From Methylobacterium gossipiicola (GTDB taxonomy: Bacteria > Pseudomonadota > Alphaproteobacteria > Rhizobiales > Beijerinckiaceae): a stretch of DNA of 64,000 nt. Every line of letters begins with the position of its first letter. The stretch's first letter is position 1. The stretch spans positions 186,001-250,000 of the forward strand of contig NZ_FOPM01000001.1 in assembly GCF_900113485.1 (NCBI RefSeq), written 5' to 3'. The notes under the pieces are model-generated. The model worked only from the letters and a program-made list of their open reading frames with translations, was not told the origin of the DNA and did not search any database. Positions 1-9,500 of the stretch are shown piece by piece. The position numbers and the translations under genes are program-made.

Positions 1-576
1 CGCCGCGATTCCCTTGAAGACGAAGCCCGCTTCCTGCGCTCGTGGTTCGAGCGGCCCCTGGTCACCGGTTCGGTAACGCCGTCGGGCAAGATGCTCGCCC
101 GCACCATGGCGTCCTACGTCGATCCGCGCACACCCGGTCCGGTGATCGAACTCGGACCCGGCACCGGCCCGGTGACGGAAGCCCTGGTTCGCCGGGGCAT
201 CGAGCAGGAGCGCTTGATCCTGATCGAGTACAGCCCGGATTTCTGTCGCCTGCTGCGGACGCGGTTCCCCCGCGCCACCATCGTGCAGGGTGACGCCTAC
301 GACATCACCGCTACGGTCGGCGCCCTGATCGGTGAAAAAGCCGCCGCCACGGTGTCGAGCCTGCCGCTGTTCACGAAGCCCCTCGAACAGCGCCTCGGTC
401 TCCTCAACGCCGCCCATGCGCTGATGCAGCCGGGCGCGCCCTTCGTGCAGTTCACTTACGCGGTGGTGCCACCGATCCCCGAACGCTGCGACGCCGGCAC
501 CTACACGGCGAGCCGCTCCAACCGCGTTTGGCTCAACCTGCCCCCCGCCCGCGTCTGGGCCTACCGCCGACCCTGA
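1..576 (+). CDS. PmtA-like phospholipid N-methyltransferase, 5' end missing
   Basis: The reading frame is open from the first base, so the N-terminus lies outside the window; 191 codons are visible. The text shows a SAM-binding ELGPGTGPVTEAL motif (about bases 148-186), preceded by a FERPLVTGSVTPSG stretch typical of the small alphaproteobacterial phosphatidylethanolamine N-methyltransferases (PmtA). Members of that family methylate phosphatidylethanolamine stepwise towards phosphatidylcholine at the inner membrane. The SSLPLFTKP segment sits where the acceptor-side motif IV lies in this family. It ends at a TGA 150 bases before the convergent amidotransferase gene. Family assignment is from motif resemblance; a related rRNA adenine dimethylase-fold enzyme cannot be excluded. 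Confidence 0.72.
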   Translation, partial: RRDSLEDEARFLRSWFERPLVTGSVTPSGKMLARTMASYVDPRTPGPVIELGPGTGPVTEALVRRGIEQERLILIEYSPDFCRLLRTRFPRATIVQGDAYDITATVGALIGEKAAATVSSLPLFTKPLEQRLGLLNAAHALMQPGAPFVQFTYAVVPPIPERCDAGTYTASRSNRVWLNLPPARVWAYRRP

Positions 577-727
577 AAACGCTTCGACGGGCATAGTCTT
601 CGGGAGACGGTCCAGATGCCCCTCTCGCCCTGCACCCTGGGAGACATTGAGTTCGGCGGCTTGGCGAGCCTATCGCAAGCGTAAGCCAGCTCGCAGAGTG
701 CGTCGCTTTTGACCACCCGCACCCCCC

Positions 728-1429
728 TCAAGTCCCTGTTTCGAGAAAGCGCCTGATCCAGCCGCCGAGGCGCGGCCCATCGCCCGGACGTGTGAGCGAG
801 GCGAGAGCGGTTTCGTGAATTGCCGGCACGTGCGGCACCTCCGGGCGATGCCCGGCGATCAGGGCGGTGGCGTAGTCGGCCGTGAATTCCGGATGGACCT
901 GGAACGAGAGCGCCCGCCTTTCGTCGTAGGCGAGGACGCCATGGGGCGTGAAGGCGTTGCCGGCGAGCGTCCGGGCGCCGGGCGGTTTTTCGAGCACCTG
1001 ATCCTGATGGATCGCCGGGACGGCGATGTCCGTGGCATCGTCCATCCATGGCGCGCGTTCGTGGACGGCATAGGTGTGCAGGCCGAGGCCCCAGCCCTTC
1101 TCCGATTTCGCCACTCGTCCGCCGAAGGCCGCCGCCATGACCTGATGGCCGAAGCAGATGCCGACGAGGGGCGTCGTTGCGGGGACGGACCGCAGGAATG
1201 CCACGAGGGCGGCGATCCACGGCAGGGGCTCGTAGACCCCGGCGGGTGAGCCGGTGACGAGATACGCATCCTCGACCGATGCGTCGGCCGGCAGCACGCC
1301 ATCGAGCACGGGGTAGTGGGTGTAGGCGTGGCCGGGGCCGACGAGGTCGGCGACCATCCGCCCGTAGGTGGGGTAGTTCGCTGCCAGGCGCTCGGGTGGG
1401 TTGCCGGTCTCGAGAATGCCGATCTTCAT
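728..1429 (-). CDS. Class I glutamine amidotransferase-like protein
   Basis: 233 residues, a stand-alone class I GATase domain. The nucleophile elbow GICFGHQ places the catalytic Cys at residue 92, and QVHPEF supplies the His (179) and Glu (181) of the triad, so the glutaminase machinery is complete. Free-standing proteins of this type hydrolyse glutamine or gamma-glutamyl compounds, and are often annotated as GMP-synthase-like amidotransferases, but the acceptor is not deducible from sequence. It lies 36 bases downstream of the glycosyltransferase gene on the same strand and is probably co-transcribed with it. No synthetase partner domain is nearby, which argues against it being a true GMP synthase. 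Confidence 0.8.
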   Translation of the reverse strand: MKIGILETGNPPERLAANYPTYGRMVADLVGPGHAYTHYPVLDGVLPADASVEDAYLVTGSPAGVYEPLPWIAALVAFLRSVPATTPLVGICFGHQVMAAAFGGRVAKSEKGWGLGLHTYAVHERAPWMDDATDIAVPAIHQDQVLEKPPGARTLAGNAFTPHGVLAYDERRALSFQVHPEFTADYATALIAGHRPEVPHVPAIHETALASLTRPGDGPRLGGWIRRFLETGT

Positions 1430-1465
1430 GGCCCGGTTTACCAGGGCACGTCGCGCCCCGGAAGC

Positions 1466-2626
1466 TCAGGCCGCCGTGGGCCGTGTCCGCAGGCGGGCAG
1501 GGGGCTTGGGGCGGATATCCATGGCGTTGCCACGCCACAGGATGGCGCCCCGCATCCAGGCCCCGGCCCAGATCGCCGGGAACAGGGTGTCGCGCACCAG
1601 GAAGGCGAGGAGCAGGCGCGGCCCGCGATACCAGCCCGCCCGGAACGCAAGGGCATATTCCGCAGCGTACCAGAGGGCGGCGAGGCCGCACAGCCAGCCG
1701 GCGAGGGTCGGGGAGGGGGCCGCCAGCAGGGCGAGGCCGAAGGGCAGGATCGGACCGGTGCCGATCTCGGGCGCGAAGAAGGCCGGGAAGGTCACCCGCC
1801 GCAGGCGGGCCCAGCGCAACTGGCGCGACCAGACTTCGGCGAGGCGGCGCCGGCCCAGGGGCTGCTCGAACGGGCTCGCCACGAGGTGGACATGTGCGCC
1901 CGCCGCCCGCACTAGTTTCGTCGCCGCCGCATCCTCGGCGATCTCCGCGGCCAGCGCCCGGATACCGCCTCGCGCGTCAAGGAACGGCTTGTGCCAGAGC
2001 ATGCTCTTGCCCTGGGCGAAACCGAGACCGACTGCCTCGCCGGCATATTGCCAGCGGGCCTGCAGGGTGTTGAGAAAGGCGCATTCGACCTCGGCGAAGA
2101 AGCCGTCCGGCCGCGCCCCGATGGGCGTCGAGCAGACGAGGCCGGTATCGGGCCGCCACGCCGCCTGCAGGCGCTGCAGGTAGTCCGGCGGCATCAGCAC
2201 GTTGGAATCGGCGAGCACCACCCAATCGTGGCGCGCCGCTTCCCAGCCACGCACGCAGTTGTTGAGCTTGGGATTGTCGCTGACGCGCTCGTCGCCGACG
2301 ATGAGGCTCGACGGGATATCCGGATGCGCCGCCATGAGGCGGCGGACGAGGGGCACGATGGGGTCGGCCCGGTCGGCGACGCAGAAGATGAGTTCGTAGT
2401 TCGGATGGGCGAGGCGGAAGCCCCGGGTGAGCATCTCTTCGCTGAAGGCTTCGACGCCGCAGACCGGGCGCACGAGGGACATGGGCGCCTCCGCCGGGAA
2501 GATCGAGGCGCTCCGCCGGCCCCCGAGGCGCAGGGCCGCGAGACCGAGGCTCGCGAGGTTAATGAGGGTCAGGGCGAGGCACAGCACGAGGGCGAGGTCC
2601 GTCCCGGTCCAGGCGTCGTCCAGCAT
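1466..2626 (-). CDS. GT21 ceramide-glucosyltransferase-like membrane glycosyltransferase
   Basis: 386 residues. An N-terminal membrane helix (about 11-33) is followed by a GT-A catalytic domain and two or three C-terminal hydrophobic helices (about 285-350). The processive/GT21 signature is visible: Asp residues at 85/88, ADSN with Asp 140, the EDAAATK acidic pair at 231-232, and RQLRW at 268-272, which fits the (Q/R)XXRW motif. This family transfers sugars from UDP-sugar to ceramide or related lipids; hopanoid HpnI proteins are close relatives and are a possible alternative, but no hpnJ/hpnK lies alongside. It is probably the first gene of a two-gene unit with the amidotransferase, and is divergent from the deacetylase-fold gene. 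Confidence 0.75.
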   Translation of the reverse strand: MLDDAWTGTDLALVLCLALTLINLASLGLAALRLGGRRSASIFPAEAPMSLVRPVCGVEAFSEEMLTRGFRLAHPNYELIFCVADRADPIVPLVRRLMAAHPDIPSSLIVGDERVSDNPKLNNCVRGWEAARHDWVVLADSNVLMPPDYLQRLQAAWRPDTGLVCSTPIGARPDGFFAEVECAFLNTLQARWQYAGEAVGLGFAQGKSMLWHKPFLDARGGIRALAAEIAEDAAATKLVRAAGAHVHLVASPFEQPLGRRRLAEVWSRQLRWARLRRVTFPAFFAPEIGTGPILPFGLALLAAPSPTLAGWLCGLAALWYAAEYALAFRAGWYRGPRLLLAFLVRDTLFPAIWAGAWMRGAILWRGNAMDIRPKPPARLRTRPTAA

Positions 2627-2747
2627 CCGTCGAATCTCCCCCGCGAAGGGCCGACATCGTGCCGCGCCCCCGTCATCGTGACGGGCCTAACAGCCGCTCC
2701 GCTTCAATCGTATGACGGTCGCGCGGCAGGCTGCGGAGGATGTTCGC

Positions 2748-3650
2748 GTGGGAGTTCCTCCCATCGTCTACCACCCGGATTATCAGGCGACACTCCCGGA
2801 CGGGCATCGCTTCCCCATGGGCAAGTATCGCCGCCTGTCGGAGGTCGTTGCCGCGAAGGGATTGGCGCCCCGCGGCTTCGTTCGCCCGGAGCCGGCGGGG
2901 CCGGACCTCATCGCCGGAGTGCATGACCGCGCCTATGTCGACGCGATCTTCGCCCTCGACGTGCCCCGCGCCGTCGCCCGCGAGATCGGGCTGCCCCTGG
3001 AAGCCAGCGTACTCGCCCGTTCGCGGGCCTCCGTCGCCGGAACCCTTCTGGCGGCCCGCCTCGCCCTGGCGCACGGCCTCGCGGGCAGCACCGCTGGGGG
3101 CAGTCACCACGCCCGGCGCGAGACGGGGGCCGGATTCTGTATCTTCAACGATGTCGCCATCGCGGCCCGGACCCTCCTGAGCGAGGGCCGAATCACCCGT
3201 GCCGTCGTGGTCGATTGCGACGTTCACCAGGGCGACGGCACCGCCGACTGCTTGTCGGAGACGCCCGAACTCTTCACCCTCTCGCTCCATGCCGAGAAGA
3301 ATTATCCGACGCGCAAGATCCCCGGGGACCGCGATGTCGGTCTGCCCGACGGGCTTGAGGATGCCGGGTATCTCGCGGCCCTGGAGGCCCATGTCGGCCC
3401 GGTGCTCGACGCCGTCGCGCCCGATCTCGTCTTCTACAATGCCGGCGTCGATCCCCACCGCGACGACCGCCTCGGCCGCCTCGCCCTCACGGATGCAGGG
3501 CTGGCCGCCCGGGATCGGCATGTGGTCGCGGCGGCGCGGGCGCGCGGCATTCCCCTGGTGGCGGTGATCGGGGGCGGCTACGCCACGGATATCGATGCCC
3601 TCGCGGCCCGCCACGCCCTCGTGTTCGAGGCCCTGGCGGCGCAGGCGTGA
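2748..3650 (+). CDS. Histone deacetylase/AcuC-superfamily amidohydrolase
   Basis: 300 residues from the GTG chosen here. That GTG has a GGAGG eight bases upstream, whereas an in-frame ATG at 2712 has no visible ribosome site. Zinc-amidohydrolase motifs of the arginase/deacetylase fold are present: GGSHHA (His pair near 120-121), GFCIFND, and VVDCDVHQGDGT with Asp/Asp/His ligands near 156-160; YNAGVDPHRDDRLG carries the further Asp. Bacterial members act on acetylated polyamines, acetoin-related compounds or acyl-lysine, so the substrate is not known. It is convergent with the TetR gene 41 bases downstream and divergent from the glycosyltransferase. Confidence 0.85.
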   Translation: MGVPPIVYHPDYQATLPDGHRFPMGKYRRLSEVVAAKGLAPRGFVRPEPAGPDLIAGVHDRAYVDAIFALDVPRAVAREIGLPLEASVLARSRASVAGTLLAARLALAHGLAGSTAGGSHHARRETGAGFCIFNDVAIAARTLLSEGRITRAVVVDCDVHQGDGTADCLSETPELFTLSLHAEKNYPTRKIPGDRDVGLPDGLEDAGYLAALEAHVGPVLDAVAPDLVFYNAGVDPHRDDRLGRLALTDAGLAARDRHVVAAARARGIPLVAVIGGGYATDIDALAARHALVFEALAAQA

Positions 3651-3691
3651 GCGTCACATCTTCTCCTATCAAAAACCTCTCTGAGCCGGGC

Positions 3692-4276
3692 TCATCGAGG
3701 TCCGGTATCGGTGCCACCCTTCGGCAAGTCTCGGGCGATCCGCTCCATGGCGTCGAACAGCCGGGCGAGGTCCGCCCCCTCGATGGTGTGGAAGCCCAGC
3801 GTCCGCGTCAGCAGCAGGCCGAGGGCCGCGAAGGTGAGGACCGCCCCGGCGCCGGGGCAGCAGGCCACGTCCTCCATCTGCGCGAGACGCTCCTTGAGAA
3901 AGGCATTGAAGCCCGCGAAGGCTTCCGGGTTCTCCGCCGAGGCGAGGAGCAGGGCGCGGGGAAAACCCTCCTCGTCCGCGTAAATCTGGCGGGCATGGGC
4001 GATGAGGGCGAGGGGGAGGGCCGCCGGATCGGGTCCCTGCTCGGCCTCGTGGGCCGCGATGCTGTCGCGGATAACGCTGAGTTTGCGCTCGGCGAGCGCT
4101 TGGATCAGGGCATCCTTGGAGCCGTAATGGTGCAGCACGCCGCCCTTGCTCAAGGACGCTTCCGCCGCCACGGCATCGATGGTGAGGGTGCGTGTCCCCG
4201 AACGCCGGATGAGCCGTTCGGCGGCGTCGAGGATGATTGCCGGGCGGTCTTCGCGCCGCGTGCGCGCCTTCGTCAT
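3692..4276 (-). CDS. TetR-family transcriptional repressor, probably of the adjacent RND pump
   Basis: 194 residues from the ATG at 4276. An N-terminal helix-turn-helix is visible (LTIDAVAAEASLSKGGVLHHYGSKDAL, given here as a description of residues about 30-56: helix 2, turn, recognition helix with the HHYGSK hallmark). The C-terminal ligand domain contains a CC pair near 140. A longer open frame upstream has no TetR homology and runs through the intergenic operator, so it was not used. The gene is divergent from the membrane-fusion-protein genes and the palindrome at 4295-4310 lies between them, the classical arrangement for self- and pump-repression. The inducer is unknown. Confidence 0.9.
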   Translation of the reverse strand: MTKARTRREDRPAIILDAAERLIRRSGTRTLTIDAVAAEASLSKGGVLHHYGSKDALIQALAERKLSVIRDSIAAHEAEQGPDPAALPLALIAHARQIYADEEGFPRALLLASAENPEAFAGFNAFLKERLAQMEDVACCPGAGAVLTFAALGLLLTRTLGFHTIEGADLARLFDAMERIARDLPKGGTDTGPR

Positions 4277-4294
4277 CGCCCTGCCTGTACTCAA

Positions 4295-4310
4295 AACCGT
4301 CTGGACGGTT
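4295..4310. promoter_or_regulatory. Palindromic candidate TetR operator
   Basis: AACCGTC-TG-GACGGTT is a perfect 7+7 inverted repeat with a 2-base centre. It lies 19 bases from the repressor start and 60 bases before the first pump gene. Its position and size fit a TetR dimer site controlling both directions; binding itself is inferred. Confidence 0.7.
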
Positions 4311-4370
4311 GGTAAGATAGCCGATATGGATCGTCGCCGATAGGGGCACGGGCGGGACGGGCGGGAAGCG

Positions 4371-5492
4371 ATGACGGGGTTTTCAGCGGTCCGGCCCTGG
4401 GTGAGCCCCTTGGGTCTTACGATCACCCTCGTCGCCTGCCTCGCCACGGCCAGGGCCGAAGAGGCCAAGCCCGGCGCGGGGACGGGACCCGAACTCGCCC
4501 TGGTCCGCACGGTGGTGGCCAAGCGCACCACCATCAGTTCCGATCTCATCTTCACGGGCGACATCGAGGCACAGTCGCAGGTCAACGTCGCCTTTCGCGC
4601 GCCCGGTAAGATCGCGGCGCGCCTCGTCGAGGTCGGCGATCACATCCGGGCCGATCAGGTGCTGGCCCGCCTCGATCCGCAGGAGCAGCGCGCCAACCTC
4701 GCCAACGCGCAGGCGGCCCTGACCTCGGCCGAAGCCCTGCTCACCCAGGCCAGGGTCAACTTCAAGCGTCAGGAAAGCCTGATGGCGAGCGGCTACACCA
4801 CCCGCCCGAGCTACGATGACGCCGAGCAGCAGTTGCGCACCACCCAGGCGGCGGTGGACTCCGCCAAGGCGGCCCTCGGCACCGCGCAGGAGCAGTTCTC
4901 CTACACCGATCTCAAGGCCGGGGTGGACGGCATCGTCCTCAGCCGGTCCTTCGAGGTGGGGCAGGTGGTGCAGGCCGGCCAGACCGTGATGACCATGGCC
5001 CAGGACGGGCCGCGCGACGCCGTGTTCAACATTTTCGAGGCGGTGCTGGCGGCGCCCCCGGAGAGCGAGACCGTGGCCATCGCCCTCCAGGCCGATCCGA
5101 CGGTGACGGCGGTCGGCCGGGTAAGGGAAATCTCGCCGAGCGTGGATGCCGCCTCCGGGACCGTGCGGGTGAAGGTCGGCCTCGAATCGACACCGCCCGC
5201 CATGTCCCTCGGGGCCGTGGTGATCGGCACCGGCAAGTTCCATCCCCGCGAGGCCATCGTCCTGCCGTGGTCGGCCCTCTACCGCTGGCAGAATGGCCCC
5301 GCCGTCTGGGTGCGCGACCCCAAGACCGGCACGGTCGCGCCGCGCGCCGTCACCCTGGAGCGCTACGCCCCCGACACCATCGCGTTGGCGAGTGGCGTCG
5401 AGCCCGGCGAGGAGGTGGTGATCGCCGGCATCCAGCTGCTCCGGCCGGGGCAGACCGTGGCCGTGGCTCAGATCCTCGGAGCCGCCCGGTGA
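4371..5492 (+). CDS. RND efflux membrane fusion protein (first of two)
   Basis: 373 residues. A hydrophobic export signal covers about residues 10-29, ending ARAEE. The HlyD/AcrA layout follows: a lipoyl half (APGKIAARLVEVGDHIRADQVLARLD), an alpha-hairpin of about 75 residues (NLANAQAALTSAEALLTQ onward), a second lipoyl half (GVDGIVLSRSFEVGQVVQAGQ), then beta-barrel and membrane-proximal domains. It should bridge the inner-membrane pump at 6597-9689 to an outer-membrane channel. It overlaps the next adaptor by 4 bases. No lipobox is seen, unlike the second adaptor. Substrates cannot be read from sequence. Confidence 0.9.
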   Translation: MTGFSAVRPWVSPLGLTITLVACLATARAEEAKPGAGTGPELALVRTVVAKRTTISSDLIFTGDIEAQSQVNVAFRAPGKIAARLVEVGDHIRADQVLARLDPQEQRANLANAQAALTSAEALLTQARVNFKRQESLMASGYTTRPSYDDAEQQLRTTQAAVDSAKAALGTAQEQFSYTDLKAGVDGIVLSRSFEVGQVVQAGQTVMTMAQDGPRDAVFNIFEAVLAAPPESETVAIALQADPTVTAVGRVREISPSVDAASGTVRVKVGLESTPPAMSLGAVVIGTGKFHPREAIVLPWSALYRWQNGPAVWVRDPKTGTVAPRAVTLERYAPDTIALASGVEPGEEVVIAGIQLLRPGQTVAVAQILGAAR

Positions 5493-6574
5493 TCCGCCCC
5501 ATGCTGCGCCGCCCCATCCTGGCCCTCGCCGCCGCCCTTGCCCTCGGGGGCTGCAAGCCCGAGCAGGAGGCCGGTCCGCCGCCCGTCCGCCCCGTCCTGA
5601 CGGTCACCGCCAAGCCCGTCGCCACGGAGATGTTCGGCCCCTTTGCGGGCTTCGTCGCGCCGCGCTACCAATCCGAGATCGGCTTTCAGATCGCCGGGCG
5701 CATGGTCGCCCGCGACGTCACCGTGGGCGATGTCGTTAAGAAGGGGCAGCGCCTCGCCGCCCTCGATCCCGTGGTGCCACGCTTCGCCCTGACGCGGGCG
5801 GAAGCCGATCTTGCCGATGCCGAGGCCCAGGCCGAGAATGCGAGCGCCACGGAGAGCCGTCGGCGCAAGCTGCTCGCCGGCGGCAACGTCACCCAGGCCC
5901 AGCTCGACAGTGCCGTGGCGAGCCGCGACACCGCCCAAGCCCGCCTCGCCCAGGCGCAGGCCAGCCTGCAGAAGGCTCGCGATCAGATCGGGTATACCGA
6001 ACTCCACGCCGATTTCGACGGTGTGGTCACGGTGCGCTCGGCGGAAGTGGGTCAGGTGCTCAGCGCCGGCCAGGCGGTGCTCACCCTCGCCCGTCCGGAG
6101 GAGCGGGAGGCGGTGGTCGATATCCCGGAAGACCTCGTCGGCGCGATGCCGAAGGACGCGGTGTTCACCGTCGCCCTGCAGAGCGCGCCCGACGTGACCG
6201 CCACGGCCCGCGTCCGCGAGACGGCCCCGTTCGCCGACAGGATCACCCGTACACGCCGCATCCGCATGACCCTGCTGGCGCCGTCCCCGGCCTTCCGCCT
6301 CGGCTCGACCCTCACGGTCTCCCTGTCGCGGCGGGTCGCGCCCTACTTTCCTCTGCCCTCGGCCGCCATCCTGACGGCGGAGAATCGCGATTTCGTCTGG
6401 CTCGTGGATGCCGCCGGCAAGGCCGTGAGCCGCCGGGCCGTGACGGTGGCGAAGCGGGATGCGGGGCGTGCCACCGTCACGGACGGCCTGACCGCCGGCG
6501 AGCGCGTGGTCGTGGCCGGCATCCATTCGCTGAGCGAGGGCCAGGCCGTTCGCCTGCCCGACGCCACGCCCTGA
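5489..6574 (+). CDS. RND efflux membrane fusion lipoprotein (second of two)
   Basis: 361 residues from a GTG overlapping the preceding stop codon (GTGA); an ATG four codons later is an alternative. The N-terminus is a lipoprotein signal, LALAAALALGGC, so the mature protein starts with an acylated Cys anchored in the inner membrane. The rest follows the AcrA plan: lipoyl half GRMVARDVTVGDVVKKGQRL, alpha-hairpin with LTRAEADLADAEAQAE, second lipoyl half DFDGVVTVRSAEVGQVLSAGQ. Pumps with two different adaptors, such as TriABC of Pseudomonas aeruginosa, need both; the tandem here suggests the same. No outer-membrane channel gene lies in the cluster. Confidence 0.9.
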   Translation: MIRPMLRRPILALAAALALGGCKPEQEAGPPPVRPVLTVTAKPVATEMFGPFAGFVAPRYQSEIGFQIAGRMVARDVTVGDVVKKGQRLAALDPVVPRFALTRAEADLADAEAQAENASATESRRRKLLAGGNVTQAQLDSAVASRDTAQARLAQAQASLQKARDQIGYTELHADFDGVVTVRSAEVGQVLSAGQAVLTLARPEEREAVVDIPEDLVGAMPKDAVFTVALQSAPDVTATARVRETAPFADRITRTRRIRMTLLAPSPAFRLGSTLTVSLSRRVAPYFPLPSAAILTAENRDFVWLVDAAGKAVSRRAVTVAKRDAGRATVTDGLTAGERVVVAGIHSLSEGQAVRLPDATP

Positions 6575-6596
6575 CCCGGTTCGCGAGACTGACCCC

Positions 6597-9500
6597 GTGA
6601 AAAATTTCAACCTGTCGGAATGGGCCCTGGAGCATCGCTCCTTCGTCTGGTTCCTCATGCTGATCTCCATGCTCGCCGGCGTGCTCGCCTACGGGAAGCT
6701 CGGCCGCGAGGAGGACCCGCCCTTCGCCATCAAGACCATGATCGTGCAGGCCCGCTGGCCCGGCGCCACCATCGGCGATACCCTCGATCAGGTCACCGAG
6801 CGCATCGAGAAAGAGTTGCAGCAGATCGACGCCGTCGATTTCAGCCGCTCCTACACCACGCCGGGTCAGGCCACGGTGTTCGTGCAACTGCGCGAGACGA
6901 CGCCGCCGAAAACCATTCCGGCGATCTTCTATCAGGTCCGCAAACGCATCGGCGACATCAAGGGCACGTTCCCGCAAGGGATGCAGGGGCCGTTCTTCAA
7001 CGACGAGTTCGGCGACGTGTTCGGCAACATCTACGCCTTCACGGCCGACGGTCTCAGCATGCGCCAGCTGCGCGATTACGTGGAGCGCGTGCGCGCCGAC
7101 CTAAAATCCGTCCCCAATGCCGGCAAGATGATGCTGCTCGGCGCCCAGGACGAGGTGATCTACCTCGACTTTTCCGTGCGCAAGCTCGCGGGCCTCGGCC
7201 TCGACATGAACTCGGTGATCAAGACCCTGCAGAGCCAGAACGCCATCGCGCCCTCCGGCGTGATCCAGGCCGGGCCGGAGCGGGTTTCGGTGCGGGTCGG
7301 CGGGCAATTCGTGTCGGAAGACAGCCTCCGGGCGATCAATCTGCGGGTCAACGACCGGTTCTTCCGCCTGTCCGACGTCGCCGAGATCTCGCGCGGCTAC
7401 ACCGATCCGCCGACCGCCCTGTTCCGCTACAACGGCGCGCCGGCCATCGGCCTCGCCATCGCCATGCAGCCCTCCGGCAACCTCCTGACCTTCGGCCACG
7501 ACCTGAAGGAGCGGATGCGCAAGCTCGAAGGCGAGTTGCCCGTGGGCGTCGGCATCCACCTCGTGTCGGACCAGCCCAGAATCGTCGAGGAGGCGGTGGG
7601 CGGCTTCACCAAGGCCCTCGTCGAAGCCGTGGTCATCGTGCTCGCCGTCAGTTTCGTGAGTCTGGGCTGGCGCGCCGGCCTCGTGGTTTCCCTGTCGATC
7701 CCCCTGGTGCTGGCCATCGTGTTCGTGGTCATGCAGGTGATGGGCGTCACCCTCCAGCGCATCTCGCTGGGCGCCCTCATCATCGCCCTCGGGTTGCTCG
7801 TCGACGACGCGATGATCACCGTCGAGATGATGGTCGCGCGCCTCGAGGTCGGCGACAGCCTGAAGAAGGCCGCGACCTTCGCCTACACCTCCACGGCCTT
7901 CCCGATGCTGACCGGTACCCTTGTGACGGTTGCGGGCTTCCTGCCCATCGGCTTCAACGGTTCCTCGGCGGGCGAGTACACTTACAGCCTGTTCGTGGTC
8001 ATCGCAGCCTCGCTCCTCGTCTCGTGGGTGGTGGCGGTCCTGTTCGCGCCCCTCATCGGCGTGAAGCTCCTGCCCGCCACCATGAAGCACAAGCCGCACG
8101 ATCAGCCGGGCCGCGTCATGCGGGCCTTCTCCGCCATGCTGCTCGTCGCCATGCGCTGGCGCTGGACCACGGTGGCGGCCTGTATCGGCCTTCTCGCGGC
8201 GGCCCTGGTCGGCATGGGCCACGTGCAGCAGCAATTCTTCCCGGCGTCCGACCGACCGGAACTCCTCGTCGACATGACCCTGCCGCAGAACGCCAGCATC
8301 GCCGAGACCAAGGCGCAGATGGACCGGTTCGAGGCCACCTTGAAGGGTGATCCTGAGATCGCGCGCTGGAGTTCCTATGTCGGACAGGGCGCCGTGCGCT
8401 TCTACCTGCCCCTCGACCAGCAGCTCGACAACGCCTTCTTCGGCCAGATCGTCATCGAGACGAAGTCCATCGAGGCCCGCGAGCGCATGAAGGTGAAGCT
8501 CGAAGCCCTGGCGCGCGAACAATTCGTCGGCACCGACTTCCTCATCCACTCCCTCGATCTCGGGCCCCCCGTGGGGCGCCCGGTGCAGTACCGCCTCAGC
8601 GGCCCCGATCTCCAGGCCCTGCGCGGCCACGCCCTCAAGCTCGCCAGCATCGTGGGCGCCAACGGGCACCTCAATGTCCCGACCTTCGACTGGAACGAGC
8701 CCGGCAAGGTGCTGAAGGTCGACATCATCCAGGACAAGGCCCGCCAGCTCGGCGTCACCTCCGAGGACATCGCCGGCATCCTCAACGGCATCGTCGGGGG
8801 CCAAGCGATCACGCAGGTGCGCGACGCCATCTACCTCGTCAACGTGGTCGGCCGCGCCCAGGCGGTGGAGCGCAACTCCCTCGACACCCTCGCGACCCTG
8901 CAGATCCCGCTCGCCAACGGCAACGTCGTGCCGCTTCTCGCCTTCGCCACCATCGGGTACGAGTTGGAACAGCCCATCGTCTGGCGCCGGAATCGCCTGC
9001 CCACCATCACGGTGCGGGCCTCCATCTCCGATGGCACGCAGCCGCAGACCGTGGTGACGGAACTCGACAAGGACATCACGGCCTTCACCAAGAGTCTGCC
9101 GGACGGTTACACCCTCGCGGTGGGCGGTGCCGTGGAGGAGAGCGCCAAGGGCCAGGGTCCCATCGCGGCGGTGGCGCCGGTGATGCTGCTCACCATGGCG
9201 GTGTTCCTCATGATCCAGCTTCAGAGCTTCCAGAAGCTGTTCCTCGTCGCCAGCGTGGCGCCGCTGGGCATCATCGGCGTCGCCGCCGCCCTGCTGCTGT
9301 TCGACAAGCCCATGGGCTTCGTCGCCATCCTGGGCGTCCTTGCCCTCATCGGCATCATCGTGCGCAACTCGGTGATCCTCGTGACCCAGATCGACGAGTA
9401 CGAGCGCGACGGGCTGGCGCCCTGGGACGCCGTGGTCGACGCCACATGCCACCGCATGCGGCCGATCCTCCTCACCGCCGCGGCGGCGAGCTTCGGCCTC

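Noticed and set aside
1466..2626. Hopanoid glycosyltransferase HpnI
   Set aside because: The GT21 motifs fit HpnI too, but no hpn gene is nearby, so only the broader family is claimed.
7101..9452. A 783-codon open frame opposite the RND permease
   Set aside because: Composition (His/Asp/Gly rich) is the usual complement of membrane-helix codons; the permease on the other strand is certain.
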